From: Odobenus rosmarus divergens | Lineage: Eukaryota > Chordata > Mammalia > Carnivora > Odobenidae | Length of the DNA stretch: 64,000 nt | NCBI RefSeq assembly: GCF_000321225.1 | Contig: NW_004450323.1 | Coordinates: 4,537,872-4,601,871 of the forward strand | Reading direction: 5' to 3' | In this document: positions 1 through 12,767 of the stretch, piece by piece | How positions within the stretch are numbered: the first letter of the stretch is position 1 | How the letters are laid out: every line of letters starts with the position of its first letter | The notes under the pieces: generated by a model | What the model saw: only the letters and a program-made list of their open reading frames with translations | Told to the model about the DNA's origin: nothing | The model's database searches: none | Position numbers and translations under genes: made by a program

Positions 1-75
1 TCTTTTCCCTCAAGTCCCACTCCTCCTAGGTAATCACTGTAGACCATTCCTTTTGTATTCTTCCCCAGTTTTTCT

Positions 76-132
76 GGGCATATATACATATATATACACA
101 CACATACCCTTATATAAATATATATAATATTT
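76..132. repeat. AT/CA-rich simple repeat
   Basis: Alternating ta and ca tracts (atatatacatatatatacac and onward), low complexity. Confidence 0.9.
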
Positions 133-246
133 GTTCATATTTGATATTTGTCAAAAATATTTTTATATGATATAAATAGAATCATAGTACACAGTCTGTT
201 CTGCAAATTTGTTTTGTTTTGTTTTTTTACTTATCTGTCTTGGAGA

Positions 247-443
247 TTTTTTTTTAAAGATTTATTTATTTTATTAGAGAGCACAAGTCAGGGGAGGGGC
301 AGAGGGAGAGGGAGAGAGAATCTCAAGCAGACTCCCCGATGAGCCCAGAGACCAATGTGGGGCTCAATCTCATGACCCTGAGATCATGCCTGAGCCAAAA
401 CCAAGAGTCCGATGCTCAAATGACTGAGCCACCCAGGCACCCC
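247..443 (-). repeat. Can-SINE, antisense
   Basis: A T-rich tail at the left is followed by an antisense tRNA-Lys-type SINE body ending gagccacccaggcacccc. The flanks gtcttggaga (237-246) and gtcttagaga (444-453) form a 10-bp target duplication with one mismatch. Confidence 0.93.
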
Positions 444-1180
444 GTCTTAGAGACTTTTTATTCATTAAGAGAATTAACATGTGCGAAAAGCTTAGAATAG
501 GGGCTGGCATATTGAAAGCTCAAGAAATGTAAGATACTGTTATTTCAAAATGACATATAGATGGATTACCATATTCTTTTTAGTGGCCTTATAGTATTTA
601 TTGAATAGATTATTCTATGGTTGGACAGTTAAGCTCTCTCTAGTTTTTTAATTTATTTTTAAAATTTTTAAACAATGCTGCAAAGAGTGTCTTTGAATAT
701 ATATCTTTGAGAATTCTATAGGATAATTTCACAGAAGAGTGATCAATGGGACAAAATATATAAACATTTTAAAATGTGAAAGGTGTTGCTAAATCACCCT
801 CCAGAAGGCTGTATCAGCCACATTCCTGTCACAGACAATGAGAGTTGCCTGTTCCTTCGCTTTCCCCACACCCTTGTGAACTATGGATGTTTTCACCTCT
901 GCCATTGAAACCATCTCTATCATGATCTGTCCATTGAAAAATAGCTCATTGCTTTTAAGTTTATGTTTCTTACATTTGTGAATGAGGTTTAGCATCTTTA
1001 AAACATATACTGGGCATTTGTGTTTTCTGTTTATGTCTGTTCATATCCTTTTCTTATTTTTATTTTGAAATATTGTCATCTGATTATTGATCATCTGATT
1101 ATAATTCTTTAATATTATGAAATTCATTTTTTGCCTATCATATGTTAGAAATATTTTTCCTAATTTGTTCCTTTGGTTTT

Positions 1181-1403
1181 ATTTATTTTATTTATTAATT
1201 CATTTATTAATTTATTTATTTAAGAGAAAGAGAGAGAGCATGAGCGGGGGGCGGGGGTTGGGGAGCAGGGAGGCGAGTTAGAGGGAAAAGCAAGCAGATT
1301 TCCTGCTGAGCAGGGAGCCTGACGCGGAGCTAGATCACAGGACCTCGGGATCATGACCTGAGCTGAAGGCAGATGCTTAATTGATTGAGCTACCCAGGCG
1401 ACC
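1181..1403 (-). repeat. Can-SINE, antisense
   Basis: Left T/A-rich tail (tttatttatt repeats), a GA-rich segment, then the antisense tRNA-like head ending gagctacccaggcgaccc. The flanks share ttggtttta. A sense SINE follows within about 30 nt. Confidence 0.9.
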
Positions 1404-1429
1404 CTTGGTTTTAAGAGTTGCTTATTAAT

Positions 1430-1560
1430 GGGTCACCTGGGTTGGGTGTTGGACTCTTGGTTCTCAGAGTCTGTTTAAGTTTCTTTCTCCCTCTGCCCTT
1501 CCCTCCCACGCTCACTCATGTACTCTCTCTCTCAAATAAATAAATATTAAAAAAATAAAA
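1430..1560 (+). repeat. Can-SINE, sense, internally shortened
   Basis: Head ggtcacctgggt, then a shortened body, a CT-rich segment and tail caaataaataaatattaaaa. The flanks gttgcttattaat (1417-1429) and gttgtttattaat (1561-1573) match in 12 of 13 bases. Confidence 0.88.
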
Positions 1561-2385
1561 GTTGTTTATTAATATTTTTCATGGAGACATTTAAAGCAAT
1601 TTTTTTTATGCAGTCATATCTATCAGTCTTAAGTAAGGCCTTTAATAATAAAGTTCTATTCCAGTGTGGTTAAGGTTATTGATAACAGTGAGTTCTTCTC
1701 AAGATATTTTCCTCAGTAGATGCAAGGCAGAGTAACATCATTTGGACTGATGGTTATTCATATGTTCATATTCAGGAACATTGACAAAATGTCTATCTAT
1801 CCTTTATCGTGCATTGATCTGGAAAGGATAACTCTGGACTTCAGCATAGATAGAAAGTTCTGTATTTTTTTGCATGGCAGCACTTAAAATGTTAAGCTTG
1901 GAGTATGAACCTGTGGGATTAGTGAGTCATTTCTTTCATGGTTTGTTTGCTTGTATAGTATCTCACACCTATAAGTAGAACTTGGATAATTATATGACTT
2001 TTCTTTTTGCTATTTCATCTGTATATAGAGGATGCCGTATATGCAGTATATGGTTGGCCAACAGTATATGGGGAAATAGGTCAACCCATCAAAAACTCCT
2101 ACAAGTTTTCCTTTGGAATTGGCAACCTCTTCTACTTATGGGGCAACTCTACTGATAATAGGCCATAGATGTCCACAGTCAGTAAAGGAGTGCACATGAA
2201 TCCAGCTGTTCATCCTAAGTAGTGGACATACACACAGGAACTAGAGTGTTTAGCCTGTGACTCATGTACATCCAGCTTTTATTTGATGATTTTTAAAATC
2301 TTCTCTTTGTTCTATATAGGAGATACACATTTTTGGATTTTTAAAAGATTAACTGGATGACAGTTAATAAATAACACAATCAGCA

Positions 2386-2429
2386 TGAATTCAAATTCAT
2401 AATTTGAATTCAGAATTCAAATTCAATTT
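2386..2429. other. Perfect 12-bp inverted repeat plus third copy
   Basis: tgaattcaaatt (2386-2397), loop cat, aatttgaattca (2401-2412), then another gaattcaaattca at 2413-2425. Confidence 0.85.
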
Positions 2430-4369
2430 AGTTCAAACTATCATTTAAGGTATAACTGAACAAAAGAGTTAAGATTTATCTTGACCTGTTTGGATGGGCC
2501 ATGGCTTGTCCTTAAATTTCATCTCCTAGTCCTGTCCTTTGCTTGCCTCTGTAATGAGTGGAATCAACAAGCACTGAATGCCTATAAAATACCCAGTACT
2601 CTGCAAGACAGCATTTGCGTGAAACAGAAATATGACTTGGCTGGTTCTCACCCTTGTGGTGAATTTACTGTGAAGCTGTTGGTACTTAACCTCCAGGGTC
2701 ATTCACTTACTTGCAATACTCTCTTACATAAATTGTATTCACAATTTTGTATTCTTTTTCTTAGAGAGGGCCCTTCAAATTCCATATGCTCTGCAAAAAC
2801 CTGAATCTACCCCGAGAACTTAATATTTTACTGCAAAAGATAAGGCTTACACTCATAAAACAAGTAGGCAACCACTTCAGATGATGTAAAAATGAAACTC
2901 TAACATGTTCTGTAGAAATTCGGAGAAATAATTTCATTTATTTTGCTTCCTCTGTGGAAATTTGATTTGTCCATGTATGTACAAACTCCCAACGTGAATA
3001 TTTCTTTCTCCCATTTCCTACTCACTTAGGTCTTGTGGCCAGATGTTAATCTTTGTTTAATTTTAACCAAAATGCAGATACTGTGGAACACTGGGTTCTT
3101 AAATTGCTTGTTGGGAGTTTTAATGTCTGTAATTGGGAGGTAAGCAATTAAATTGCACAAACTTACCTTCTCTGAAGATAAATTTTATATACTCTTTTCT
3201 TGTTAGTAAATCGTGGTAGGGTTGTTTGTGAGTCTCTGATGTAACTTTTTAATGATTTCTCTTCGTTTCTTAATAGTAGATTGCTTATCTTTTGTGAAAT
3301 CAACACTGAGGAGTTATTATAGGATGTGCCAATCCTAACCAGTCAAGAATGGATTGAAGGCAGATGCTGCAGTCTTTATTTACCCCCAGAGGAAAGCTTA
3401 TTTGTTTTTTGTTGTTGAGGAAAGCTTATTTGAAGCCAAGCTTTGATTTTCCTTAAAACTTCCAATCCTGTGACTTTTCTTATATGGAACTTTATGTGGT
3501 TTAAAAAAAAACTTTTTATAAAGTTTTTTCATTCTGCTAATATGAGTCTTTGTGACTCACCAATAGACAGTGGTTTGAAGTTATATATAGCTAATTCCAT
3601 GTGTTTGCTTTTTCTCTTGCTTGGGGTTATCAGAGGTTCACCAGGAATCCTGTTTTCTGTGCTTGTCACCATGGCTCAGTTAATTCTAGGGCTCACTGAC
3701 ATCCTTTTAACCTAAGAGAAAGTTTTGAATTGTGGCTCAGCTGTTTGTGTTAATGCTTTGAGAATTTATTTTCTCTTAACTTCAAACATACATTCCACTT
3801 AAACATATATTCTTCCCACCATACCATTAAAAAAAAGTAAGGGAGTTAGGTCCCATTGAAAATACCCAACCTCAAATGTAGGGTGAAACCTACTTCAACT
3901 AGTGATCTTCACTGAGGACCATGAAATGTTTACACACATACCTAGATTTTTCTTCAGACACTTGTCATATTAGCTACTTTTGGGCCATTTCTTGATCATT
4001 CTGTTTTTCTCTGATCCATATCCTTCATATCAAAAGTAATCAGAATGCCAGGGACAAGCAGAATAGGGACAGTGTCTCCAGAAACTTTTGCTAAGGCACT
4101 GTTGGCACTCAGTTCACAGTTTGGAAAGAACTGAGCACATCTGTTTTTTTTATCTTTTGTGAAATCAACAAAAGATACCCCTTCATTTCAAGTGAATTCT
4201 CCCAGTGGAGGACTTTTGGAGAGGATAAAGGTTAAAGGCATCCATATACATTTTACTTCAAGACCAATCTGACTTAAATTTGCTTGCTTAGGTCACAGAG
4301 AGGAGACTAATTCAGGGGGTCTCTGAACTTATCTCTTCTTTCTATGTTTTCTTGTCATGCATTTTCACA

Positions 4370-4515
4370 GACTTCATCTCAGTTTATTTATCATTACATT
4401 ACTTCCATGTTTACAGATAAGAAAATTGAGGCTCAGAAACATTGAATCAGTAAGTGTCAGAGCTGGAATTAAAACTTACCTCTTTCTGAGTTGGAATCTT
4501 TTTCCAAGCATACCA
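4370..4515 (-). repeat. MIR, antisense
   Basis: The core gataagaaaattgaggctcag and tcagagctggaattaaaact match the MIR antisense pattern. Limits approximate. Confidence 0.75.
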
Positions 4516-5366
4516 TATTACTTCCCATGATCTGTTATTGCCATTTTAAAAGAAAGGGTGATTTGGGGATCCCCCTCAGCTATACTCAATTGACTTTCCT
4601 TGGAAACTACATTACTCTCTTCATGTAGTTGTGAGCAATTCACTTGGACATCAATATTCCTATTTGTTCATCTGTTCAAATGATAGTTACCAGATGTTTA
4701 ATATGTACCATGTACTTTACTGTACAAGGTGCTGTGTATATAATGGTGGACAAACTGTTCATGACTCCTGTACTCTTCATATTTAATAGCTAATGGGGGA
4801 AAAGTAACATTAAATCACCATACAAATAAATGTACATAATCAAAATTTGTACAATCCTTGGTACATAAGAACTAGATTCTATGACAGAGACAGACAGAGT
4901 TCTTTCTCAGTTCTTTTAATTCTTAGTTAAGTTTAATCCTTAAGAGAGGATTTGGGAGATGGATATTACCCAAACAAAACTGGATGTTGGCCAGCAAAGT
5001 AGGGTGGTTAAATAGGTCATGGACCATCAAGGTCACTATTGGGTCTGAGTGTCTTGTGTCTAGAGTATTTCTGTTTATTTGATGTGCTCAGGCCAAATCC
5101 CACTGACCTGAATCTGCTGCTTCCCAACGAGGACCCTTCTTGGAGGACAGGGGTATAGTAAATGAGAAAGCTTGGGAGGATTTATGCAAATATATTATCA
5201 CTATGGAGATAGTAATCTTAAACCCATACATTATGACACCTGGAGTAGTAACACCTTCCTATGTAAAAGATGCTGAACCAATAACCAGCAAGAATGGAAC
5301 TGACCTTGCTGAGTGAAACCAGTTCCTCCACAGCACAGACAAGAGTCGATCAACTATAAAGCTTGA

Positions 5367-5668
5367 CAAAATAAGTCAGTCAGAGAAAGACACATACCAT
5401 ATGATTTCACTCATATGTAAAATTTGAGAAACAAAACAAAGGGAAAAAATGAGAGAGAGAGACAAATCCAGATACAGACTTAACTGTAGAGAACAAACTG
5501 ATGGTTACCAGAGGGGCGGGGGTGGGGTGATGGGTGAAATAGGTGGTGGGAATGAAGGCGTGCACTTGGGACGAGCACAGGGTGTTGTATGGAAGTGATG
5601 AGTCACTATATTGTACACCTTAAACAACTATAACACTGTATGTTAACTAACTGGAATTAAAAACTTAA
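5367..5668 (+). mobile_element. Carnivore L1 tail, 5'-truncated, sense
   Basis: Starts in the last part of L1 ORF2 (aagtcagtcagagaaagaca) and runs through the carnivore L1 3' region (gggtgttgtatggaagtgat, tgttaactaactggaattaa). A 12-bp duplication tataaagcttga (5355-5366 and 5669-5680) flanks it. The A tail is short or lost. It is non-coding and cannot move by itself. Confidence 0.9.
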
Positions 5669-5808
5669 TATAAAGCTTGAAAATGTTTTATTTATTTCCA
5701 TAGACTTTGTCATAAGTGCCAAATATGCTTCTGTTTCCTTTCAGAGTTTTACGATATTTATGGGAAAAGCAGTTTTCCTGTCTTTCTTTTAGTCATGAGA
5801 TTCATGTA

Positions 5809-6045
5809 ATGAATAGAGTGTAATGGTTTAGAGCATGAGCTCAGGAGTGAGAAAATGAATTTGATTCCAGTTTTGCACATCTTACTTGCTCTGCAACATT
5901 GGGCAAGTTACTTTATCTTACTAGCTTCAGTTTCCGTATCTGTAACGTTAGAATGAAAGATAACCCTAGTATTTACAGTTATTATGAGGTTTAAGCTTGA
6001 TAATATAAAGTTCTTAGCACAGTGGCTGGCAAATATTAAGTGCTT
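5809..6045 (+). repeat. MIR, sense
   Basis: Nearly full-length: tttagagcatgagctcagga, cattgggcaagttactttat, cagtttccgtatctgtaacg, tagcacagtggctggcaaat. Confidence 0.88.
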
Positions 6046-7622
6046 AGGAAATTACTGTTAGTTTTTCTTTCTTCATGGAACTTTCTACTATTGGAAATTC
6101 ACTTTTTTATTTATCTTGCTTATTTCTTGACTGTCTCCCCTATTCCCCCACTTAGTGACCATGCCTATCCTGTTCATGGCTGTATCCTTAGGAATGGTAT
6201 CTGGCAGGAGGTGCTTAGGAACTATCTGTCCGATGGATAAATAATGGTTTATATATTATTCATGCCTATTATGAGCACTCACATTGGAAGGTACAACCGT
6301 GAACATTACCCAGCGTCTGCCTCCATTTAGTGGGACAGACAAATAAATCTAAAGACTTGTACCATTACTGTCAAGGCAGTGAGGGCTCAATATGTACTTT
6401 AAAAAGAAAGACTTTTTTATAGAATTTAAGGTTCATAGCAAAATTGTGGAAAGTACCGTGAGTTCCCACATACCTCCTTCCCCCACACATGCCCCCACTA
6501 TCAACCTCCCACACTAGAGTGGTACATTTGTTACAGTCATTGACAGACATGTCATTATCAACCAAGGTCCACAGTTAAATTAGGGTTCACACTTGGTGTT
6601 GTACATTCTGTGTGTTCAGACGAATGTATAATGACATGTATCCATCATTATAGTATCATACAGAATAGTATCACTGCCCTAAAAATCCTCTGTGCTCTGC
6701 CTATTCATCTCTCCTTCTCCCCACCCCAATCCCTGGCAATCACTGACTTTTTTACTGCCCCCATAGTTTTGCCTTTTCCAGAATGTCACATGGTTGGAAT
6801 CATTCAGTATGTAGCCTTTTCAGATTGGCTTCTTTCACTTAGTAGCATGAAATTAAGGCTCCTCCACTGTCTTTTCGTGGCTTAATAGCTCATTTCTTTT
6901 TAGTGCCAAATAAATTCCATTGTCTGAATGTACCACAGTCTATTTATTCAGCTACTAAAGGGCAGGTATCTTGGTTGTTTCTAAGTTTTGGCAATTAAAT
7001 AATAAAATAAAATAAAAGTGCTATAAACATCTATCTGTAGGTTTTTGTGTGGATCTAAGTTTTTGGCTCCTTTGGGTAAATATCGAGGAGCAAAGATGCT
7101 GGATCATGGGGGAAGAGTGTGTTTAGTTTTATAAGAAATTGCTAAACTGTCTTTCAAAGTGGATGCATTCCCACCCCAGTCAACAAGAGTTCCTGTTGCT
7201 CCACATCCTTGTCAGTATTTGGTATTGTCAGTGTTTTAGATTTTGACCATTCTGATAGGTGTGTAATGGTATCTCATTGTATTTTAGATTTGCAGTTCCA
7301 TAATGACACATGCTATCTTTTCATGTGCTTATTTCTCATCTGTGTATCTTCTTTGGCAACGTGTCTATTTAGGTCTTTTGCCCATTTTTTAATTGTGTTG
7401 TTTGTTTTCTTATTGTTGAGTTTTTAGAGTTCTTTGTATATTTTGGATAACAGTCCTTTATCAGATATGAGTTTTGCAAATGTTTTCTCCAAGTCTGTGG
7501 CTTGTCTTCTCATTTCTTAACATTGTCTTTTGCAGTGCAGAAGTTTTTAATTTTAATGACATCCAGCTTATCAATATTTTCTATCATGATTTGTACCTTT
7601 GCTGTTACATTTAAAAGGACAT

Positions 7623-7751
7623 TGTTGCGGCACCTAGCTGTCTCAGTCAGTGGAGCATGCAACTCTTGATCTCTAGGGATTGTGGGTTTGAGCCCCACAT
7701 TAGGTACAGAGATTACTTACAAATAAAATCTTAAAAAAAAAAAAAAGAAAG
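7623..7751 (+). repeat. tRNA-derived SINE, sense, inside antisense L1
   Basis: Head ggcacctagctgtctcagtc, body, and tail aaataaaatcttaaaa. The flanks carry a 10-bp duplication aaaaggacat (7613-7622 and 7752-7761). It interrupts the older L1 copy. Confidence 0.9.
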
Positions 7752-10700
7752 AAAAGGACATACCCAAGATCCTCTGTCTTCTCCTATGTTATCGTTTAGA
7801 AGTTTTATAGTTTCATGTTTTACATTTAGGTCTGTGAGTTGAATTTTGTGAAAGGTATAAGGTCTGTATCTAGATTTCATTTTTTTGCATGTGAATATTC
7901 AGTTGTTCTATCACTCATCATTTGTTGAAAAGACTGTCTTTGCTCCATTGTATTGCTTTTGCTCCTTTGTCGAAGATCAGTTGACTGTATTCATGTGGGT
8001 CTATTTTTGGATTCTCTATTTTGCTCCATTGATCTGTTTATCTGTTTTCACCAATACCATACAGTCTTGATTACTGTAGCTTTATACAGCAAGTCTTGAA
8101 ATCAGGTAGCATCAATCCTATGACTTTGTTCTCTTTCAAAATTGAGTTGGTTATTCTGGGTCTTTTGCCTCTCCAAATAAACTTTAAAATCCATTTGTCA
8201 ATGTCCACAAAATAACTTGCTGGGATTTTGGTTGAGCGTGCATTGAATTTATAGATCAAGTTGAGAAGAACTGACATTTTGACAATATTGAGTCTTCCTC
8301 TCCATGAACATGGAACATTTCTCTATTTAGTTCTTCTTTGATATCTTTCATAAGGGTTTCGTAGTTTAGCTCATATAAATCTTTTACATTTTTTTTAGAT
8401 TTATACATAATATTTCATTTTGGGGCCGGTGCTAATGTGAAGGGTTTATGTGTTTTTGATTTCAAATTCCACTTGCTCATTGCTAGTATATAGGAAAGCA
8501 ATTAACTTTTGTATGTTAACCTTGTATTCTGCAATCTTACTGTAATCACTTATTAGTTCCCAGAGTTTTTGGTTGATTTTTTTTTTCAGATTTTCCACAT
8601 AGATAATCATGTTATCTGCAAACCAAGATGGTTTTATTTCCTTCTTCTCAATCTGTTTGCGCTTTATTTCCTTTTCTTGTTTTTTGTTTTTGCTTTTTGT
8701 ATTAGCTAGGATTTCCAAAACAATGTTTAAATGCAGTGGTGAGAGGGGATATCTTGCCTTGTTCCTGATGTGAGTGGGAAAGCTTTGAGTTTCTCATTGT
8801 TAAGTATGATGTTACCTGTAGATTTTTGTAGATGTTATTTATCAAGTTGGGGAAATTTTTCCCTATTCCTGGTCTGTTGAGAGTTTTATCATGAATGAGT
8901 GTTTGATTTTGTCATATACCTTTTCTGTATCTATTGATATGATCATGTGATTTTTCTTCATTAACTATTGATGTTATGGATTACATGAACTGATTTTCAA
9001 ATGTTGAGCCCATTTTGTATACTTGGATTAAATCCAACTTGTTTATGGTGTGTAATTCTTTGTTTACATTGTTGGATTCAATTTGCTTTTTTCTTTTGAG
9101 AGTTTTTGCATCTATATTCATGAGAGATATTGGTCTGTAGTTTTCTTATAATGTCTTTCTCTGGTTTTGGTATTAGGTTAATACTTGCCTTATAGAATGA
9201 GTTAGGAAGTAGTCCCTCTGATCCTATCTTCTGAAAGATGTTGTAGAGAATCAGTATAATTTCTTCCTTAAATGTTTGGTTGAACTTACCAGGGATCCCA
9301 TCTGGACCTAGTATTTCTGTTTTGGAAGGTTATTGATTATTGATCAATAACCTTCTTTAACAAATATAGGCCTATTCAGATTGTCTATTTATTCTTGTGT
9401 GAATTTTATGTAGATACGATTTCTGACCTATATCATATTTCTTCTCTCTGAGGAACCTTTTTAAACCTTTCTTCCAAGGCAGGTCTACTGGCTAAAAATT
9501 CCCTTGATTTTTGTTTTTGTTCATTTGAGAAAGTCTTTATTTCTCCTTCACTTTTGAAGGATAGTTTTGAAGAGTACAGAATTCCAGGTTGGTGGGTTTT
9601 TCTCTCAACATTTTAGGTATTGCATTTCACTCTCTTCTCGCCTGCATAGCTTCTGAGAACTTGGATATAATTCTGATTTTTGCTTTTTATAGGTAAGGTG
9701 TTCTTGTTTTGTTTGCTGTGACTTTTTTCAAGGTTTTTTTCTGTTTTTGATTTTCTGAAGTTTGAACATGATATGCCACGGTGTAGTGCTTTGGGCATTT
9801 ATCTTTCTTGGTGTTCGTTGAGCTTCTTGAATTTGTGGTTTTGTGTTTGACATTAATTTGGGGAAATTCTCATTCATTTTTTCTTCTTTATTCCTTAGAT
9901 GTTGTTTCTGTTTCCTCTCCTTCTGGTATCCCCATTACACATATGTTATACCTTTTGTAATTGTCCCATAATGCTTAATATTCTGTTCTTTTGGGGAGGA
10001 TTTTTAATTGTTTTTGTGTATTTGTGTTTGTTTGTTTGCATCTGTTTTAGAAGTATCTATTTTCATATTCTCAAGTGTAGAGATTCTTTCTCTACAGAAT
10101 CTACTAATGGGTCCCTAAAAGGCATTTTTCATTTCTGTTACAATATTTTTGATTTCTAGCATTTCTTTTTTATCCTTTATTTCCATTTCTCTGCTTATAT
10201 TATCTATCCTTGTATATGGTCTACTTTTTCCTTAACAAGTTAATCATAGTTTTAAAAAATTCCCAATCTGATATTTCTGCCATTCCTGCTATATCTGACT
10301 CTGGTTCTGATGCTTGTCCAGTTTCTTCACAATGTGTTTGGTTGTTTTGTTTTGTTTTGCTTTTTAGCTTGTCTTGTAACATTTTGATGAAAGGTGGATA
10401 TTATGTACCCAGTAAAAGGAAATTGGTCTTTCCTGATGTACTTGAAATGTAGGGGGAAGGGAAGCTTTCTGTAATCCTATGATTAGGTTTCAATCTAATG
10501 GTGAACCTGTGCCCCTGGACTGTGAACTTCACCAGTGTTTCTTAGTTGTTTTTTCTTCCCCCTCTCCCTTAGTGAAAGGATGGCCAGGATGGGCCTCGAG
10601 ATGGGTATTTCCCTTCCCCCACATGGAAGGCTAGAAAAGGCTAGAGCAGCATTTTCCTTTCCCTGGGTAGATTAAGCTCTGGTAAAATAGCTTGTCTTGA

Positions 10701-10790
10701 GAGCAGGTGTTCTTAAGAAGAACAGAATACTCTGGTGTATTTCAAGATGGTTCCTTTTCACCTTCCCTTGCTAGAAGTACCAGGAGATAT

Positions 10791-10978
10791 TTTTTTAAGA
10801 TTTTATTTATTTATTTGACAGAGAGAGAGAGCATGATTGTGGGGGAGGGGGTAGAGGGAGAGGGAGAAGCAGACTCCCCACTGAGCAGGGAGCCTGACAT
10901 GGGGCTTGATGCCAGGACCCCAAATCATGACCTGAACTGAAGCCAGATGCTTAACTGACTGAGCCACCCAGGTGCCCC
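10791..10978 (-). repeat. Can-SINE, antisense, inside antisense L1
   Basis: Left tail ttttttaagattttatttat, a GA-rich segment, and antisense head ending gagccacccaggtgcccc. Imperfect flanks gtaccaggagat and gtacaggagat mark the target site within the old L1 sequence. Confidence 0.92.
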
Positions 10979-11364
10979 TGTACAGGAGATTTTTCTCTGA
11001 TATTTACTGTGGGAACCTGGTCAGTCTCCTACAGGTAAAACTCACAAAAGTGTGGCAGTACATCTGTGACTGGGTTCCCCTGTAGTTTTTCTTAGTCTTG
11101 TCCTCACTGAGCCTCCAGCAATTCAATAATTACAGTTCAGGTTTTCCTACCCTGGCACCGGTTTCCATGGAATTTCTGCTCTGACAAGTTGTGATTCTTT
11201 TATCTGCCTGTCTGCTCTTCAGTTATGAGGAGCAGTGGTTTGCCCTGTGAACTCACTTTTCTGATGGATCTAAGAATAGTTGTTCATTTTCCAGTTTAGT
11301 CAGCTTTTCACTTGTGAGGATGGAGTGGTTACTTGTAAGCTCCTGCTGGACTGGAAACTGGAAG

Positions 11365-11515
11365 TTCTTTTCTGCCCATTTTTTAATCATGTTGTTCAAT
11401 TTCTTACTGTTGAATTTTAGGAGTTTTTGTATATTTTGGATAAAAATCTTTATAATATATGTCTTTTGAAAATATTTTCTACCTCTTTGTGGCTTTCTTC
11501 TCATTTTTTGAGCGA
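11365..11515 (-). mobile_element. L1 ORF2 fragment, antisense
   Basis: The segment tctgcccattttttaatcat and gtatattttggataaaaatc repeats the ORF2-derived text found near 7380-7460, diverged and out of order with the larger L1. It is probably a separate small insertion. Confidence 0.75.
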
Positions 11516-12767
11516 ATGTACACTTTTCAAAAAAATCTTTGTTGCCCCTGGGAACTGTGAGGTGGTCATAGTAAACATCCTTTCAAAAGCTCATAACAGA
11601 AATACATTCAGCTCTCAAATGCTTTCTTAGCATGAGGAGCTGGGTAAGCATTTTGAGATTTTTTGAGATGTTAAACCTCATTTTAAAATAATTCTGAAAT
11701 TTAGTTCTGAAATGGAACTATGCACTTGCCCAGTTTTCCTAGATTTGTGCTTGCATGCATTGCTCATAAGATTTCATTACTTCCTTCTCTTTTAGTGGGA
11801 GGCAGAGTTTCTGATATCTTCCCTCTGTTCTTTCAGGTCCAAGGACAGAGGGTTATGAACAGAGAACTCTTGTGAGCAGATACTGGAATCTAACCTCTTT
11901 AGACTAGGGCCTCATAGCATCTTACAGTGGTAACCATAAGTCAACTCCAGTTGCTGGTCTCTCACAGTAGTAACATGTGTATTAAATGTTATTATTAAAC
12001 TCATAATGTGATTTTTCCTACACTTTTGCTTCTGAAATTTACTTATATCTAACATAGAAAAGTTTGTCAAAATAATGATGTACCATTCTCTTCATTTATT
12101 TTAGTAATTCCCCTCTCCAACTCACTACAAAATCAAGTGGAAACAAATAGAGTGGTTCACTTATTGAGTCTTTTGTCCTAGAATCCATGAAAAAGTTGAG
12201 ATTTATTGGTCATTTGGCTCCAGGATGCTTATCACGTTCATATAGTGGGAAAGCTTTCAGGAAATCATAACATTCCTTTGTTTCCTTTTCCAGCTTAAAA
12301 TACAGACATACTGGATATCCCGCTAGAGTGAGAATTTCTTAAAAAATGAAAGCTATTTCTTAGATTTGTTTTATATCAGATGAGTTTAAATAGATTTTCT
12401 CTAGGTTTGAGTGTTGATGACCCCACAGGCAAGAAAACCCATGGATGGTGTAGATGTTATGGGTTTAGAAAAAAAAGGCAGTTTGTTGAAAGATAAATTG
12501 GACTCATATCTTATTTACTGTGACTATTAGGAAGATAAAAATATTTGCTGATAGAAAAGAGGATTATGACAAGGGCTGTGAGAATCTTTTGGTATCAGTG
12601 TTTCTAACATTGAAAAGAGCATTGAAAACTTTTATAAGGCATGTCCTCATGAAAGGCCCCATGCTCTTGCTGGTTCATGCTTTATCAGGTGGAGAAAAAC
12701 AGTTTATCTCATAAAATGATAAAAGATATAACATCTATAATAACTTACATAACCATCCATGGCAGGC

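Larger units (their letters stand above)
6400..11360 (-). mobile_element. Old L1 (L1M type), antisense, degenerate, with two nested SINEs
   Basis: The + strand shows the reverse complement of L1 ORF2 in order from its C-terminal end, for example the antisense of the MEYY region near 6905-6930. Phrases such as tttggataacagtcctttatcagat (described, at 7441-7465) and the 8000-9350 block follow. Beyond about 9420 come sequences typical of the upstream part of old L1s, up to about 11360. All reading frames are broken by stops and indels. SINEs at 7623-7751 and 10791-10978 are inserted in it. Outer limits are approximate, and the part past 10545 is less certain. Confidence 0.8.
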
